From NCBI RefSeq assembly GCF_004362045.1, contig NZ_SNWX01000009.1, positions 1,083-65,082 on the forward strand: a DNA stretch of 64,000 nucleotides. The letters are read 5' to 3'. Numbering within the stretch: the stretch's first letter is position 1; each line of letters starts with the position of its first letter. The position numbers were made by a program, and so were the translations under genes. The DNA is from Halanaerobium saccharolyticum (lineage in GTDB: Bacteria > Bacillota > Halanaerobiia > Halanaerobiales > Halanaerobiaceae). Below the pieces are notes generated by a model. The model was not told the DNA's origin. It saw only the letters and a list, made by a program, of their open reading frames with translations, and ran no database searches. Positions 25,921 through 35,003 of this stretch are shown piece after piece.

Positions 25921-27306
25921 TTATTTAAATTTTAATATATGATAATTTTGCGATGGATTCACTTTCTGGTATTCGCCAGAAGGATAGATAATCCCGCTGT
26001 GGGCCTGATTGCCGGTTTTAATCACCGGTACCCTATTTTCCACTGCCCGCAGTACAGCTGCCTGCCACATTATATTTTTTAAAAGTCTGCTCTCATTAAA
26101 CCAGGCTTCATTTGTCTGATTTACTATAAAATCAATATCACTTTCAGTCTGCACATATTCCGGATAAAGAATTTCCGAGCAGATCACTGTTTTCCAGCTT
26201 AAATTTTTGTTTTTAAATACTTTTGAATCTTCTCCAGCCTTTAAGGAAGAAAAATTGTAAGGAGTATATTTATTTAAGATTTTCTGGTAGGGATAGGTCT
26301 CACCAAAATATAAAAGTAGATTTTTATCATAGCGCGCAGCGATCTCTCCCGACTCCGAGACTAAAAAAGAACTATTGTAGCGACCTCTGGCTGAATCCCC
26401 GGCTGCCAGGGATCCAATCTGAATTGGAGTTTCAAATTTATCTGCAGCTTTATTTAGAAACTGCCGTCTATAATATTGATTTGAGTGAAAATCAAAGGTG
26501 AGGTTTGTCTCGGGAGCAATGATTAGCTGAGTCTGATTTAATTCTGAAGCTGCTTTTAGCACAAGAGCAATATTTTGATCAAGCTGAGCAGAACTCCATT
26601 TTCTCTTCTGATCGATCTCAGTTGTAATGATTCCAATTTCAATTTCTTTTGCCCCCTCAGCAGCAAAATTTGTCTGCTGACGAGAATAAGCAAAACTGAA
26701 GATTATTATAAAGATCAGAGCTATTATAAAAATATTTTTAAACTTTTTCTGAAAAAAGAGCTGAAAAAGCAGGCCATTGACCAGAATTAAAACAAAGGTC
26801 AGCAGCCAGATTCCTCCCAGTTCTGCCAGCTGAATAAAGCTTACAAACTCTGCCTGAGTATAGGCCGGACTGGCGATCGGAAAAAAGTGCAGCAGATAAT
26901 GGCGGCTGAACTCGAACAGAGCCCAGCAGAAAGCAAATAAAAAAGGTCTAAATTGATTCTGGCTAAATAAGCGGCTCTGCAGGTAAAAATAAAAGAGAAA
27001 AAAGAGGCCATAGCTTAAAGAAAGTAGTGAAAATAATAAAACGAGAATTAAAATTATAATTAGCATCGGAGCTGAAGTATATAGTTTAATAGAATGGTAT
27101 AAAAAGTTAGCTGAAAAAATCAAAATCCAGAAGCCCAGATTCCAGCCGTTAAGGAAAATTTTGCGGTAAGTTATTTCATCATTTTTAAGCACAAAAAGAT
27201 AGTAGAGAAAAGGAAGCAGAGCGGCCCAGCTCAAAAAGTATAACTCCCCATAATAATTGGCTGCTGTCAGTAATGCTGCTGATAAGACTGTTAGAATAAG
27301 GCCCAT
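25921..27306 (-). CDS. lnt: Apolipoprotein N-acyltransferase
   Basis: 461 residues. About six to seven membrane helices (1-215) followed by a nitrilase-fold domain (about 225-455). Catalytic residues appear in order: Glu in IIAPETN, Lys in YDKNLLLYFGE, Cys in VICSEILYPEY. It transfers an acyl chain to the N-terminus of lipoproteins in the periplasm, a step needed for LolCDE-mediated export to an outer membrane. Its presence in a Firmicute-type gene set supports a diderm cell. Slightly short compared with the 510-residue E. coli enzyme. Start ATG at 27306 follows AAGGAA. Confidence 0.88.
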   Translation of the reverse strand: MGLILTVLSAALLTAANYYGELYFLSWAALLPFLYYLFVLKNDEITYRKIFLNGWNLGFWILIFSANFLYHSIKLYTSAPMLIIILILVLLFSLLSLSYGLFFLFYFYLQSRLFSQNQFRPFLFAFCWALFEFSRHYLLHFFPIASPAYTQAEFVSFIQLAELGGIWLLTFVLILVNGLLFQLFFQKKFKNIFIIALIFIIIFSFAYSRQQTNFAAEGAKEIEIGIITTEIDQKRKWSSAQLDQNIALVLKAASELNQTQLIIAPETNLTFDFHSNQYYRRQFLNKAADKFETPIQIGSLAAGDSARGRYNSSFLVSESGEIAARYDKNLLLYFGETYPYQKILNKYTPYNFSSLKAGEDSKVFKNKNLSWKTVICSEILYPEYVQTESDIDFIVNQTNEAWFNESRLLKNIMWQAAVLRAVENRVPVIKTGNQAHSGIIYPSGEYQKVNPSQNYHILKFK

Positions 27307-27367
27307 TTTTTCTTCCTTTCCTTATTTCTTTAAATCTCAGTTGACTGAAAGCTAAAGCTGTTTTACT

Positions 27368-28849
27368 TTAATATTGACTGCCCCAGATTGTAATACCCCG
27401 GTCGGAAAGAGCACTAAAAGTCATGACTTTCTTTTCCAGGCCCCGATCATACTGCCTGATAAAGCTTCCATAATACTTTTCTCCTTCAATAGTTATTTCC
27501 GCATAATACTTATCTACAAGCTTCCAGCTGCCTTTTATTTCTCCACTGATACTGCCATCTGAATTTAATTTAATTTCCTGAGAATAATTAATATTGCGGT
27601 AACCATTTTGAATATCTCTGCCGTGATTTACAAATTGATAACTACCGATTATATCTTCTCTACTGTAATCTGAAATATTTTCGCCATTGTAGCTGTGGGG
27701 AGTAATTACCGGCCATCCCTTTTGATTAAAAATTGTCTGATGAACCCGAACCTGATGGTATTCTCCCTGGCCTGGATAACGAGTATGGAAAATCACATAG
27801 CTTTTTCCTGTTTCCTGATCATAGTAAGCAGAATTATGTCCCGGTGATAAATATCCCAGCTCAGATTTTTCAAAAATAAAGTTACCAATTAATTTAGCTC
27901 CATAGTTTACTGCATCTGCCCAGTCACCGCTGTCATATTCCCGCATGTCATTTCCCATCGGATCAAGATAGGGACCATCGACATTCCTGGAGCGGGCCAC
28001 TCTAATATTATAGCCGCCATCTGCTGCCAGAGTTCCAAAAGACAGATAGAGATAGTAATAGTTGGTCTCAGGATTATATAAAATATATCCACCTTCTATT
28101 GGTGAATGATTACCCCCTGCAATCTCTTTGCCATAGCCGGAACCTTCTTCTAAATAATTGGTCTCCGGATTGTAATTTTCTGGATATCCTGTTTTTTCAT
28201 CCATCTCCAGCATGTGAAATCCGCCCGCATAGGAACCATAGAGCAGCCAGAGATTATCATTTTTATCATAGAATACATGGGGATCAATCACACCAGGATC
28301 TTTTAGATGGCTAAAATTTCTCCCGGCTTCATGACTGTACTGACCTTCTTCGTACTTTCGAATTAAAATTCTATCAAATTTATAAGGCCCTTCTATCTTA
28401 TCTGAAACTGCCAGAGAAATTGTTGACCTTTCTGACTCCCAGTGAGCTGTGCTAAAGTAAAGGTGATACCGATTTGAATCTTTTGCTTTAATTTTTACTG
28501 GACTCTTGGCCCAGGTGCTTTCCGCATCTGGCTCCGGCCATTTTAGAGCTTTTTTCAATTCTGATTCCGGATGGGGAATAATTGGATTAGAAGCATCCCA
28601 GTCTTCTGAAATCTGCTTCCATTTAATTAAATCATCTGATTTTGCCGCTGCCAGATGAGAACCAAAAAGATAATATGTACCATTTTCTTCTATAATCATC
28701 GGATCATGGACTGAAACACTTTCAGGATCCAGCTCTACTGTAATTTTCGCTTTTACTTCATTGTTTTCTGCTCCTGCTGTGATATTTACGGTTAATAATA
28801 AAATTAAAGAAATTAATAAGAGCATTGACTTGAAATTGAATTTTTTCAA
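27368..28849 (-). CDS. Secreted GH43 family arabinanase-like glycosidase
   Basis: 493 residues with a signal peptide (to about ITAGA, residue 27). The five-bladed propeller of GH43 covers about 45-385: VHDPMIIEENGTYYLF (catalytic-base Asp), DPGVIDPHVFYD, a glutamate in the SPIEGGYILY segment, and GHNSAYYD. The C-terminal domain (about 400-493) resembles the lipocalin-like module found on endo-arabinan hydrolases. It should cleave alpha-1,5-arabinan outside the cell. Start is a TTG at 28849 preceded by AGGAGGGG. No sugar transporter or regulator lies beside it, so this is a lone carbohydrate gene here. Confidence 0.85.
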   Translation of the reverse strand: MKKFNFKSMLLLISLILLLTVNITAGAENNEVKAKITVELDPESVSVHDPMIIEENGTYYLFGSHLAAAKSDDLIKWKQISEDWDASNPIIPHPESELKKALKWPEPDAESTWAKSPVKIKAKDSNRYHLYFSTAHWESERSTISLAVSDKIEGPYKFDRILIRKYEEGQYSHEAGRNFSHLKDPGVIDPHVFYDKNDNLWLLYGSYAGGFHMLEMDEKTGYPENYNPETNYLEEGSGYGKEIAGGNHSPIEGGYILYNPETNYYYLYLSFGTLAADGGYNIRVARSRNVDGPYLDPMGNDMREYDSGDWADAVNYGAKLIGNFIFEKSELGYLSPGHNSAYYDQETGKSYVIFHTRYPGQGEYHQVRVHQTIFNQKGWPVITPHSYNGENISDYSREDIIGSYQFVNHGRDIQNGYRNINYSQEIKLNSDGSISGEIKGSWKLVDKYYAEITIEGEKYYGSFIRQYDRGLEKKVMTFSALSDRGITIWGSQY

Positions 28850-29025
28850 AATACCCCTCCTGTTTTGGGATTTTAATTTTATTTTTCATTTAATTAAAAG
28901 TATAATTATTTAATTTATACTAAAATTGTATCAGCCTCTATTCTCAATTGTCAAATAATTCTTAGAAATTTAACTGATTAAGGAAAATAATATTTATTTC
29001 ATATATTCTAGTCTGTCCATATAAC

Positions 29026-29049
29026 AAAAACCGCCAATTAAGGCGGATT
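29026..29049 (-). terminator. Terminator of the MgtC-like gene
   Basis: On the minus strand CCGCC-TTAATT-GGCGG followed by TTTTTG. Confidence 0.85.
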
Positions 29050-29072
29050 TTGTTGGTATTTGTACTTTTTTA

Positions 29073-29501
29073 CTAAACTCTCCTCTTAAGTGAAGGCGCA
29101 ACCCGCAAACTCAGGAAAATAATTATAGTTGCTGCAATGGAAATATCATATAATCCATAGCCTATTGCCAGACCGAGACCTGCTACTCCCCAGAGGCTGG
29201 CTGCTGTTGTCAGTCCTTCGATCTTATCTTCCTGTTTTAAAATAGTACCAGCACCTAAAAATCCAATTCCACTTACAACCTGAGCGGCCAGACGGGCTGG
29301 ATCACCTTCAACTCCACTCATTGAAGCACTGGAGCGGGCAACCTCAACTGATAAAATCATTATCACACAGGAAATAACCGCTACAATAACATTTGTTCTA
29401 ATTCCTGCCGCCTTATTCTGCTTTTCTCTATCATATCCAATTAAAGCTGCCAATACTGCAGCTAAAATTAGCCTGAAAATTCCAATCCAGTTTAAAATCA
29501 A
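29073..29501 (-). CDS. MgtC/SapB family membrane protein
   Basis: About 142 residues with four hydrophobic segments. MgtC signatures are present: the GYDREKQNKAAGIRTN loop, QVVSGIGFLGAGTIL and GLTTAASLWGVAGLGLAIG. Proteins of this family affect Mg2+ limitation response and ATP synthase control in pathogens; the role in free-living anaerobes is unclear. I take the TTG at 29501 as start: GGAGGTG lies six bases before it, while the longer frame to 29549 would begin inside a REP-like repeat and overlap a possible -10 (29521-29526). Confidence 0.85.
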   Translation of the reverse strand: MILNWIGIFRLILAAVLAALIGYDREKQNKAAGIRTNVIVAVISCVIMILSVEVARSSASMSGVEGDPARLAAQVVSGIGFLGAGTILKQEDKIEGLTTAASLWGVAGLGLAIGYGLYDISIAATIIIFLSLRVAPSLKRRV

Positions 29502-29543
29502 AAGATACACCTCCGAACACATTATAACATATATTGTTACTAC

Positions 29544-29578
29544 GTACACCTACCGTTTACTTGTCGTTTTTTGTCGAA
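29544..29578 (+). repeat. REP-like repeat (a), left flank of the RAYT gene
   Basis: Reads GTACACCTACCGTTTACTTG, then TCG and a second TTGTCGAA. Nearly the same 23-base core recurs inverted at 30377-30399 on the other side of the transposase gene, and elsewhere in the window. A-T rich second half TTTTTTGTCGAATT is shared with the copy at 43093. Confidence 0.85.
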
Positions 29579-30127
29579 TTATTTACTCCCACAATTCTTT
29601 CCAAATAATACATAACGATTATAAAATTCTCTCCTTCCTCCAAAATAACTTAAAATCTCGTTTTCGTCGATCAAATTATTCTTCTGGACTCCCATATATC
29701 CAGCATAACTACTCCATTTATATTTAGTTGGGCTGATTACTAATTTATCTTTAACAGGATTTAAATGAATATAACGGCTAACAGTCAAATTATAATAATT
29801 ATTTTCAATTAATTTAGAAGCATATCTCCCCTGAAATAAGTGTCCTACCGTATCATGACGCTCATTAAAATATTTTGAATAACGCCAATTAATTCCATGC
29901 ATAATTGTCCAGATTGCTGTTACCTCTGTTTTTAGTTGGAGATGAACATGGTTGGGCATTAAACAGTAAGTCAAAATTTTAAACGGTTTTGCTCTTTTAA
30001 CTTCTCTTAGAATGCTTAGATAGATCTTATAATCCACTTTGTCTAAAAAAATATTATTTTTTCTATTTCCTCTACAGGTAATATGATACTTGGCACCCGG
30101 ATACCATTTTCTTCTCTTGTAAGTCAA
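29579..30127 (-). CDS. REP-associated tyrosine transposase (RAYT, Y1 family)
   Basis: 182 residues, the length typical of RAYTs. Motifs in order: YHITCRGNR, LTYCLMPNHVHLQL (the HUH metal site), GHLFQGRYASKLI and YIHLNPVK with the conserved tyrosine region. These single-strand HUH nucleases cut REP sequences and are thought to spread them. Start is a TTG at 30127 with AAGGGTG before it. The gene is flanked by inverted REP-like repeats at 29544 and 30377, and related repeats occur in at least five other intergenic regions, as expected for a RAYT/REP system. Confidence 0.9.
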   Translation of the reverse strand: MTYKRRKWYPGAKYHITCRGNRKNNIFLDKVDYKIYLSILREVKRAKPFKILTYCLMPNHVHLQLKTEVTAIWTIMHGINWRYSKYFNERHDTVGHLFQGRYASKLIENNYYNLTVSRYIHLNPVKDKLVISPTKYKWSSYAGYMGVQKNNLIDENEILSYFGGRREFYNRYVLFGKNCGSK

Positions 30128-30370
30128 TTAAATCACCCTTTCAATAATTAGATAGTGACTTAATTATATACTTTTTTAGTTATAATTTCAATATATTTAC
30201 ATTTTATATAATTATTTATTATAAATATCATTGAAAATCAATCTAGTATATGCAGTTAATTACTGATCTAAATGGAATTTTAAGGCTTAACTATAATCCA
30301 AATAAATCCCTTATTGTTAATACATATCATAATCAATTAAATCAATAGTTATTTTTCTTTTTATTTCTAC
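30128..30370. other. AT-rich upstream flank of the RAYT gene
   Basis: About 240 bases with no ORF worth calling and no recognisable RNA. It separates the transposase start from its right REP-like repeat and is probably part of the RAYT unit. Confidence 0.4.
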
Positions 30371-30399
30371 ATATTTCGACAAGTAAACGGTAGGTGCAC
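30371..30399 (-). repeat. REP-like repeat (b), right flank of the RAYT gene
   Basis: Contains CGACAAGTAAACGGTAGGTG then CAC, the reverse complement of repeat (a) with one or two changes. Together they enclose about 850 bp holding the transposase gene. Confidence 0.85.
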
Positions 30400-30406
30400 A
30401 CAATAC

Positions 30407-30437
30407 AAAAAGACCAGCGGCGTCCCGCTGGTCTTTT
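30407..30437 (-). terminator. Terminator of the PFOR gene
   Basis: On the minus strand AAAGACCAGCGGGA-CG-CCGCTGGTCTTT followed by TTG; a perfect ten-base stem. Confidence 0.9.
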
Positions 30438-30479
30438 ATCCTTGCTCGTATTTATTTTTAAGCTATTTTTTCTTTAGCC

Positions 30480-33400
30480 TTACTCTTCATCTTGAGGTGC
30501 ATAAGCTGTTTCCAGTCTCTTGTAGGACTGATAACGTTCTTCTGCATCCTTTTCGGATTTTTCAAAGAGCTCTTCAGCAATATCAGGGAATGTCTTCTGC
30601 AGGGAGGAGAAACGTACCTCACTGAGTAAGAAATCTCTGAAGCTTTCTGTAGGCTCTTTGGAATCCATGCTGAATGGATTCTTGCCCTGTTCTTTAAGCT
30701 CTGGGTTGAAGCGGAATAAGTGCCAGTAACCTGCTTTAACAGCATCTTTCTCCTGGCTCACGCTGCATCCCATACCTGCTTTAAGTCCGTGAGAAATACA
30801 GGGAGAATAAGCAATTACAATGGAAGGTCCATCATATGCTTCAGCTTCGGCGATAGCTTTGATAGCTTGATTCATGTTAGCTCCCAGAGAAATCTGAGCA
30901 ACATAAACGTAGCCGTAAGTCATAGCCATCTGACCTAAGTCTTTCTTCTTGATCTTCTTACCAGAAGCAGCAAACTTAGCAGCTGCAGCTGTTGGAGTAG
31001 CTTTAGAGGACTGTCCACCGGTATTAGAGTAAACCTCTGTATCAAAGACTAATACATTTACATCATCACCAGAAGCGATAACGTGGTCTAAACCACCATA
31101 ACCGATATCATAAGCCCAGCCGTCTCCACCGAAGATCCACTGAGATTTTCTAGTAATAAATTCTTTACGGTCAACAATCTCCGCTATTACTTCGTTTTCA
31201 CTATATTTAGCGAGTAAAGGCATCATTTTCTTCTTGATTTCCTGAGTCTTCTCGCCGTCATTATAGTTATCTAGCATTTCTTTCATTAATTCGGTTAGTT
31301 CATCATCTAAGTTAAGCTCAATTGCTTCTTCCATCAGGTCAGCAATTTTAGCTCTAATCTGCTGATTAGCTAAGAACATACCATAACCGTACTCGGCATT
31401 ATCCTCAAATAAGGAGTTCGCCCAGGCTGGTCCGTGTCCTTCAGGATTAGTAGAGTAAACAGATACAGGAGCAGATCCACCCCAGATTGAAGAACAACCT
31501 GTAGCGTTAGCGATTAACATTCTGTCTCCAAATAACTGAGTTACAAGCTTGGCATAAGCTGTTTCTCCACAACCTGCACAGGCACCGTGGAACTCAAGTA
31601 GTGGTTCCTGGAACTGACTACCTTTAATATTAACAGGATCCATTAAATCATCTTTAATAGATATTTCGTTAATAGCATAATCCCAGTTGTCTGCATCTTT
31701 GGCTGCCATTTCGGCAAATGGAGTCATTTCTAGAGCATCAACAGGACATACATCAGCACAAACACCACAACCGGTACAGTCATAAGGACTTACCTGAATC
31801 TTGTACTGTAGACCTTCTAACTGCTTACCGCGTGCATCTAGAGTTTCAAATCCTTCTGGAGCATTAGCAGCTTCTTCTTCGTCCAGTAAGAAAGGTCTGA
31901 TAACAGCATGTGGACATGCTAATGAACACTGGTTACACTGGATACACTTGTCGCTCAACCAGTCAGGTACATTAATTGCAATACCACGTTTTTCATACTT
32001 GGAAAGTCCTGGAGGGAAGTGTCCATCTTCACGGCCAACAAATGTACTTACAGGTAAGTCATCACCTTTTTGAGCATTAACAACCTGAACTACATTTTTA
32101 ACGAATTCTGGCACATCTTCCTCCTCTTTCTCTACAGAGTCTGCACTTGACCAGGATGCAGGTACATCCACTTTAACTAAAGCATCCATAGCCTTATCTA
32201 CAGCTTTATTATTCATTTCAACGATCTTATCACCTTTGTGGCCGTAAGATTTCTGAATAGCTTCTTTTAGATATTCAATGGCTTCATCAACAGGAATGAT
32301 ATCAGCTACCTCAAAGAAGGCAGTCTGCATAACCATGTTGATTCTCTGGCCTAAGCCAACTTCCTGAGCGATATCTACAGCGTTAATTGTATAGAAATTA
32401 ATATCATGATCAGCGATATATTTCTTCATTTCTGCAGGAAGATTTTTGTCTAATTCGTCTGCTGACCAGGTACAGTTAAGAACAAAGTTTCCACCGTCTT
32501 TTAGATCCTGCACCATATCAAATTTATCTACATAAGATTCGTTATGACAGGCTACATAGTCTGCCTCATCAATTAAGTAAGTTGACTTAATTGGCTCATT
32601 ACCAAATCTTAAGTGAGATACTGTTACACCACCAGATTTTTTGGAGTCATAAGAGAAATATGCCTGAGCATACTTATCTGTATTATCACCAATAATTTTG
32701 ATAGCATTTTTGTTAGCACCAACAGTACCATCAGAACCAAGACCCCAGAATTTACAGCGCACTGTATCTGCTGGAGAAGTATTAATATGTTCAGTAAGTT
32801 CAAGATTGGTATGGGTAACATCATCATTAATACCAATAGTAAACTGATTTTTAGGCTTATCTTTTCTAAGGTTATCAAATACAGCCTTAATTTGAGTAGG
32901 TGTTGTATCCTTAGAACTTAAACCATAACGTCCACCAACAATAACAGGACGCTTTTCATGATCATAGAATAATGATCTTACATCTTCATAAAGTGGTTCC
33001 CCTACTGCACCAGGTTCTTTAGTTCTATCTAATACAGCAATCTTCTCAGCAGTTTCTGGAAGAGCCTTCATGAAGTATTTTTCGGAGAATGGACGATATA
33101 ATCTTACTTTAATCAGACCAACTTTTTCTCCCTGTTCAACTAAGTACTTAACTGTTTCTTCGATAGTATCAGTTACAGAACCCATAGCCACAATTACGTA
33201 TTCAGCATCTTCTGCACCTACATAGTTAAATGGATGGTATTCTCTACCTGTTAATTCGGAAATATCCTGCATATAATCTTCTACAATATCAGGCACTGCA
33301 TCATAGAAACCGTTTGCTGCTTCGCGAGCCTGGAAGAAAATATCAGGGTTCTGAGCTGTACCCATTGTTACAGGACGCTCAGGATTTAATGCTCTGTGTC

Positions 33401-34010
33401 TAAATTCGCTAACCTTTCCGTAGTCAACCAATTCTGCCAGATCATCATAATCTAAAACTTCTATTTTTTGATACTCATGAGATGTTCTAAAACCATCAAA
33501 GAAATGGACAAATGGAACACTTGATTTAATGGATGCCAGGTGAGCAACACCAGCTAGGTCCATAACTTCCTGAACACTTCCGGAAGCAATCATAGCTGTA
33601 CCTGTTTGACGGGCAGCCATTACATCAGAGTGGTCACCAAAAATTGATAGAGCATGTGTAGCAACAGTACGCGCACTAACATGAAAAACACCAGGTAATA
33701 ATTCACCGGCGATTTTGTACATATTAGGCAGCATCAGTAGTAAACCCTGAGAAGCTGTAAAAGTAGTTGTCAAAGCGCCTGCCACCAAGGAACCGTGTAC
33801 TGCACCAGATGCTCCTCCCTCAGACTGCATTTCAGTCAACTTCACTTCCTGGTCGAAAATGTTCTTACGACCGTTAGCACTCCATGAGTCGACTAATTCA
33901 GCCATTGGAGATGAAGGAGTAATAGGATAGATAGCTGCTACGTCTGTAAAAGCATATGCTACATGAGCTGCAGCAGTGTTTCCATCCATGGTCTTCATTT
34001 GATTTGCCAT
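30480..34010 (-). CDS. nifJ: Pyruvate:ferredoxin (flavodoxin) oxidoreductase
   Basis: 1176 residues, the single-chain homodimeric PFOR. Domain I holds YPITPSSPMAE, then a gamma domain, the two [4Fe-4S] ferredoxin motifs CIQCNQCSLACPHAV (about 690) and CTGCGVCADVCPVDAL (about 745), the proximal-cluster ACAGCGETAY (about 815) and the thiamine-diphosphate domain with GGDGWAYDIGYGG and DTEVYSNTGGQ. It oxidises pyruvate to acetyl-CoA and CO2, reducing ferredoxin, the central step of fermentative energy metabolism. Start ATG at 34010 follows GGAGGG. It stands alone with its own terminator. Codon use is more regular than in neighbours, fitting high expression. Confidence 0.97.
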   Translation of the reverse strand: MANQMKTMDGNTAAAHVAYAFTDVAAIYPITPSSPMAELVDSWSANGRKNIFDQEVKLTEMQSEGGASGAVHGSLVAGALTTTFTASQGLLLMLPNMYKIAGELLPGVFHVSARTVATHALSIFGDHSDVMAARQTGTAMIASGSVQEVMDLAGVAHLASIKSSVPFVHFFDGFRTSHEYQKIEVLDYDDLAELVDYGKVSEFRHRALNPERPVTMGTAQNPDIFFQAREAANGFYDAVPDIVEDYMQDISELTGREYHPFNYVGAEDAEYVIVAMGSVTDTIEETVKYLVEQGEKVGLIKVRLYRPFSEKYFMKALPETAEKIAVLDRTKEPGAVGEPLYEDVRSLFYDHEKRPVIVGGRYGLSSKDTTPTQIKAVFDNLRKDKPKNQFTIGINDDVTHTNLELTEHINTSPADTVRCKFWGLGSDGTVGANKNAIKIIGDNTDKYAQAYFSYDSKKSGGVTVSHLRFGNEPIKSTYLIDEADYVACHNESYVDKFDMVQDLKDGGNFVLNCTWSADELDKNLPAEMKKYIADHDINFYTINAVDIAQEVGLGQRINMVMQTAFFEVADIIPVDEAIEYLKEAIQKSYGHKGDKIVEMNNKAVDKAMDALVKVDVPASWSSADSVEKEEEDVPEFVKNVVQVVNAQKGDDLPVSTFVGREDGHFPPGLSKYEKRGIAINVPDWLSDKCIQCNQCSLACPHAVIRPFLLDEEEAANAPEGFETLDARGKQLEGLQYKIQVSPYDCTGCGVCADVCPVDALEMTPFAEMAAKDADNWDYAINEISIKDDLMDPVNIKGSQFQEPLLEFHGACAGCGETAYAKLVTQLFGDRMLIANATGCSSIWGGSAPVSVYSTNPEGHGPAWANSLFEDNAEYGYGMFLANQQIRAKIADLMEEAIELNLDDELTELMKEMLDNYNDGEKTQEIKKKMMPLLAKYSENEVIAEIVDRKEFITRKSQWIFGGDGWAYDIGYGGLDHVIASGDDVNVLVFDTEVYSNTGGQSSKATPTAAAAKFAASGKKIKKKDLGQMAMTYGYVYVAQISLGANMNQAIKAIAEAEAYDGPSIVIAYSPCISHGLKAGMGCSVSQEKDAVKAGYWHLFRFNPELKEQGKNPFSMDSKEPTESFRDFLLSEVRFSSLQKTFPDIAEELFEKSEKDAEERYQSYKRLETAYAPQDEE

Positions 34011-34185
34011 TATAACTTTCCCTCCTATTAATAAGGTAATTTATTATTATTTATTTCCTCTTTAAGTATAATACTTTACAATTCTGCTGTCAAATATTTC
34101 ACAGCTTTTAAAGGGTATTTTTTGGTATTCGAAATTATTAGAATTCTTTAAATAACCGCACTATTAGCGAGACCTTGATTTTGCT

Positions 34186-34869
34186 TTATCCAGGCGGTTT
34201 TTTTGCCGAGATAATGTAGAGTGATTTATTAAGGTATTCTGCCTCCGTTTTTAGTCCAGTTTTAGCTGTCATTTCTGCCAATTTTTGAGCTTCGAAAAAA
34301 TTAACCGGCTCTCCGACCAGTTTTTCGAAAAAAATAATTGCCTTTGTAAAAAAAGTATTGGGGTCAAATTCTAAAATATATAATTTACCTCCCGGTTTGA
34401 GCACCCTTGCCGCCTCACTTAAGGCCGATTCCACCTGCCTGAAATGATGGAGAGAATCCGAAATTGTTATATAATCAAAAGTACTATCTGCAAAAGGGAG
34501 CTCAGCTCCATCAGCCAGCTCAAATTTTACTTCCTGACTGAATTCTTTTTCTCTGCCCTTAGCCAGCATTGCTTCTGAAGGGTCGGCAACTATAACTTCC
34601 ACATTTTTGGGCAGATGATTGGCCAGCTCACCAGTTCCACCTCCCAGATCAAGCAATTTTATTGATGACTTTTCCTTTTTAGAATCCTGCTCTGTTTTAA
34701 ATTTTGCCTGATTTAAATTGAACGAGTTTTGATTTCCATTCGAATGTCTTTTCAGTTCATCTTTCTTAATTCTATTTCCCAGTTCAACTAAAACCTCATT
34801 GTGGCCGGAAATCTTCATTGCCAGATCGAAAATCGGTGCTGCCAGAGTAAATAAATCCATTATTTTCAC
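34186..34869 (-). CDS. Class I SAM-dependent methyltransferase (UbiE-like)
   Basis: 227 residues. The Rossmann methyltransferase motifs are clear: LLDLGGGTGELANHL (motif I), VIVADPSEAML (acidic loop), ELPFADSTFDYITISDSLHHF (motif II) and EAARVLKPGGKLYILEFDP (motif III). The pattern is closest to UbiE/MenG-type enzymes, but substrate cannot be told, and no menaquinone genes are nearby. A polar insert of about 35 residues (about 35-70) separates the N-terminal helix from motif I, which is unusual. It reads away from the DUF2330 gene. Confidence 0.85.
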   Translation of the reverse strand: MKIMDLFTLAAPIFDLAMKISGHNEVLVELGNRIKKDELKRHSNGNQNSFNLNQAKFKTEQDSKKEKSSIKLLDLGGGTGELANHLPKNVEVIVADPSEAMLAKGREKEFSQEVKFELADGAELPFADSTFDYITISDSLHHFRQVESALSEAARVLKPGGKLYILEFDPNTFFTKAIIFFEKLVGEPVNFFEAQKLAEMTAKTGLKTEAEYLNKSLYIISAKKPPG

Positions 34870-35003
34870 CTCTTTTGAATAAGTATATCATAAAAGTTAG
34901 ATATTAACAGGCTGCAGACTGCATTAATTTCTAATTACAGGCAGGAATAAAAATGAGAGACAAGAACTATATAATATCAAAAATTATTTGGGGGGAGATT
35001 AAA

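Noticed and set aside
30458-30745. Minus-strand ORF of 95 codons at the 3' end of the PFOR gene
   Set aside because: It lies in another frame inside the well-conserved PFOR C-terminus and resembles no protein.
34150-34205. Hairpin ACCGC...GCGGT before a T run, as terminator
   Set aside because: The five-base stem has a loop of about 36 bases and the T run is on the strand opposite to both neighbouring genes.
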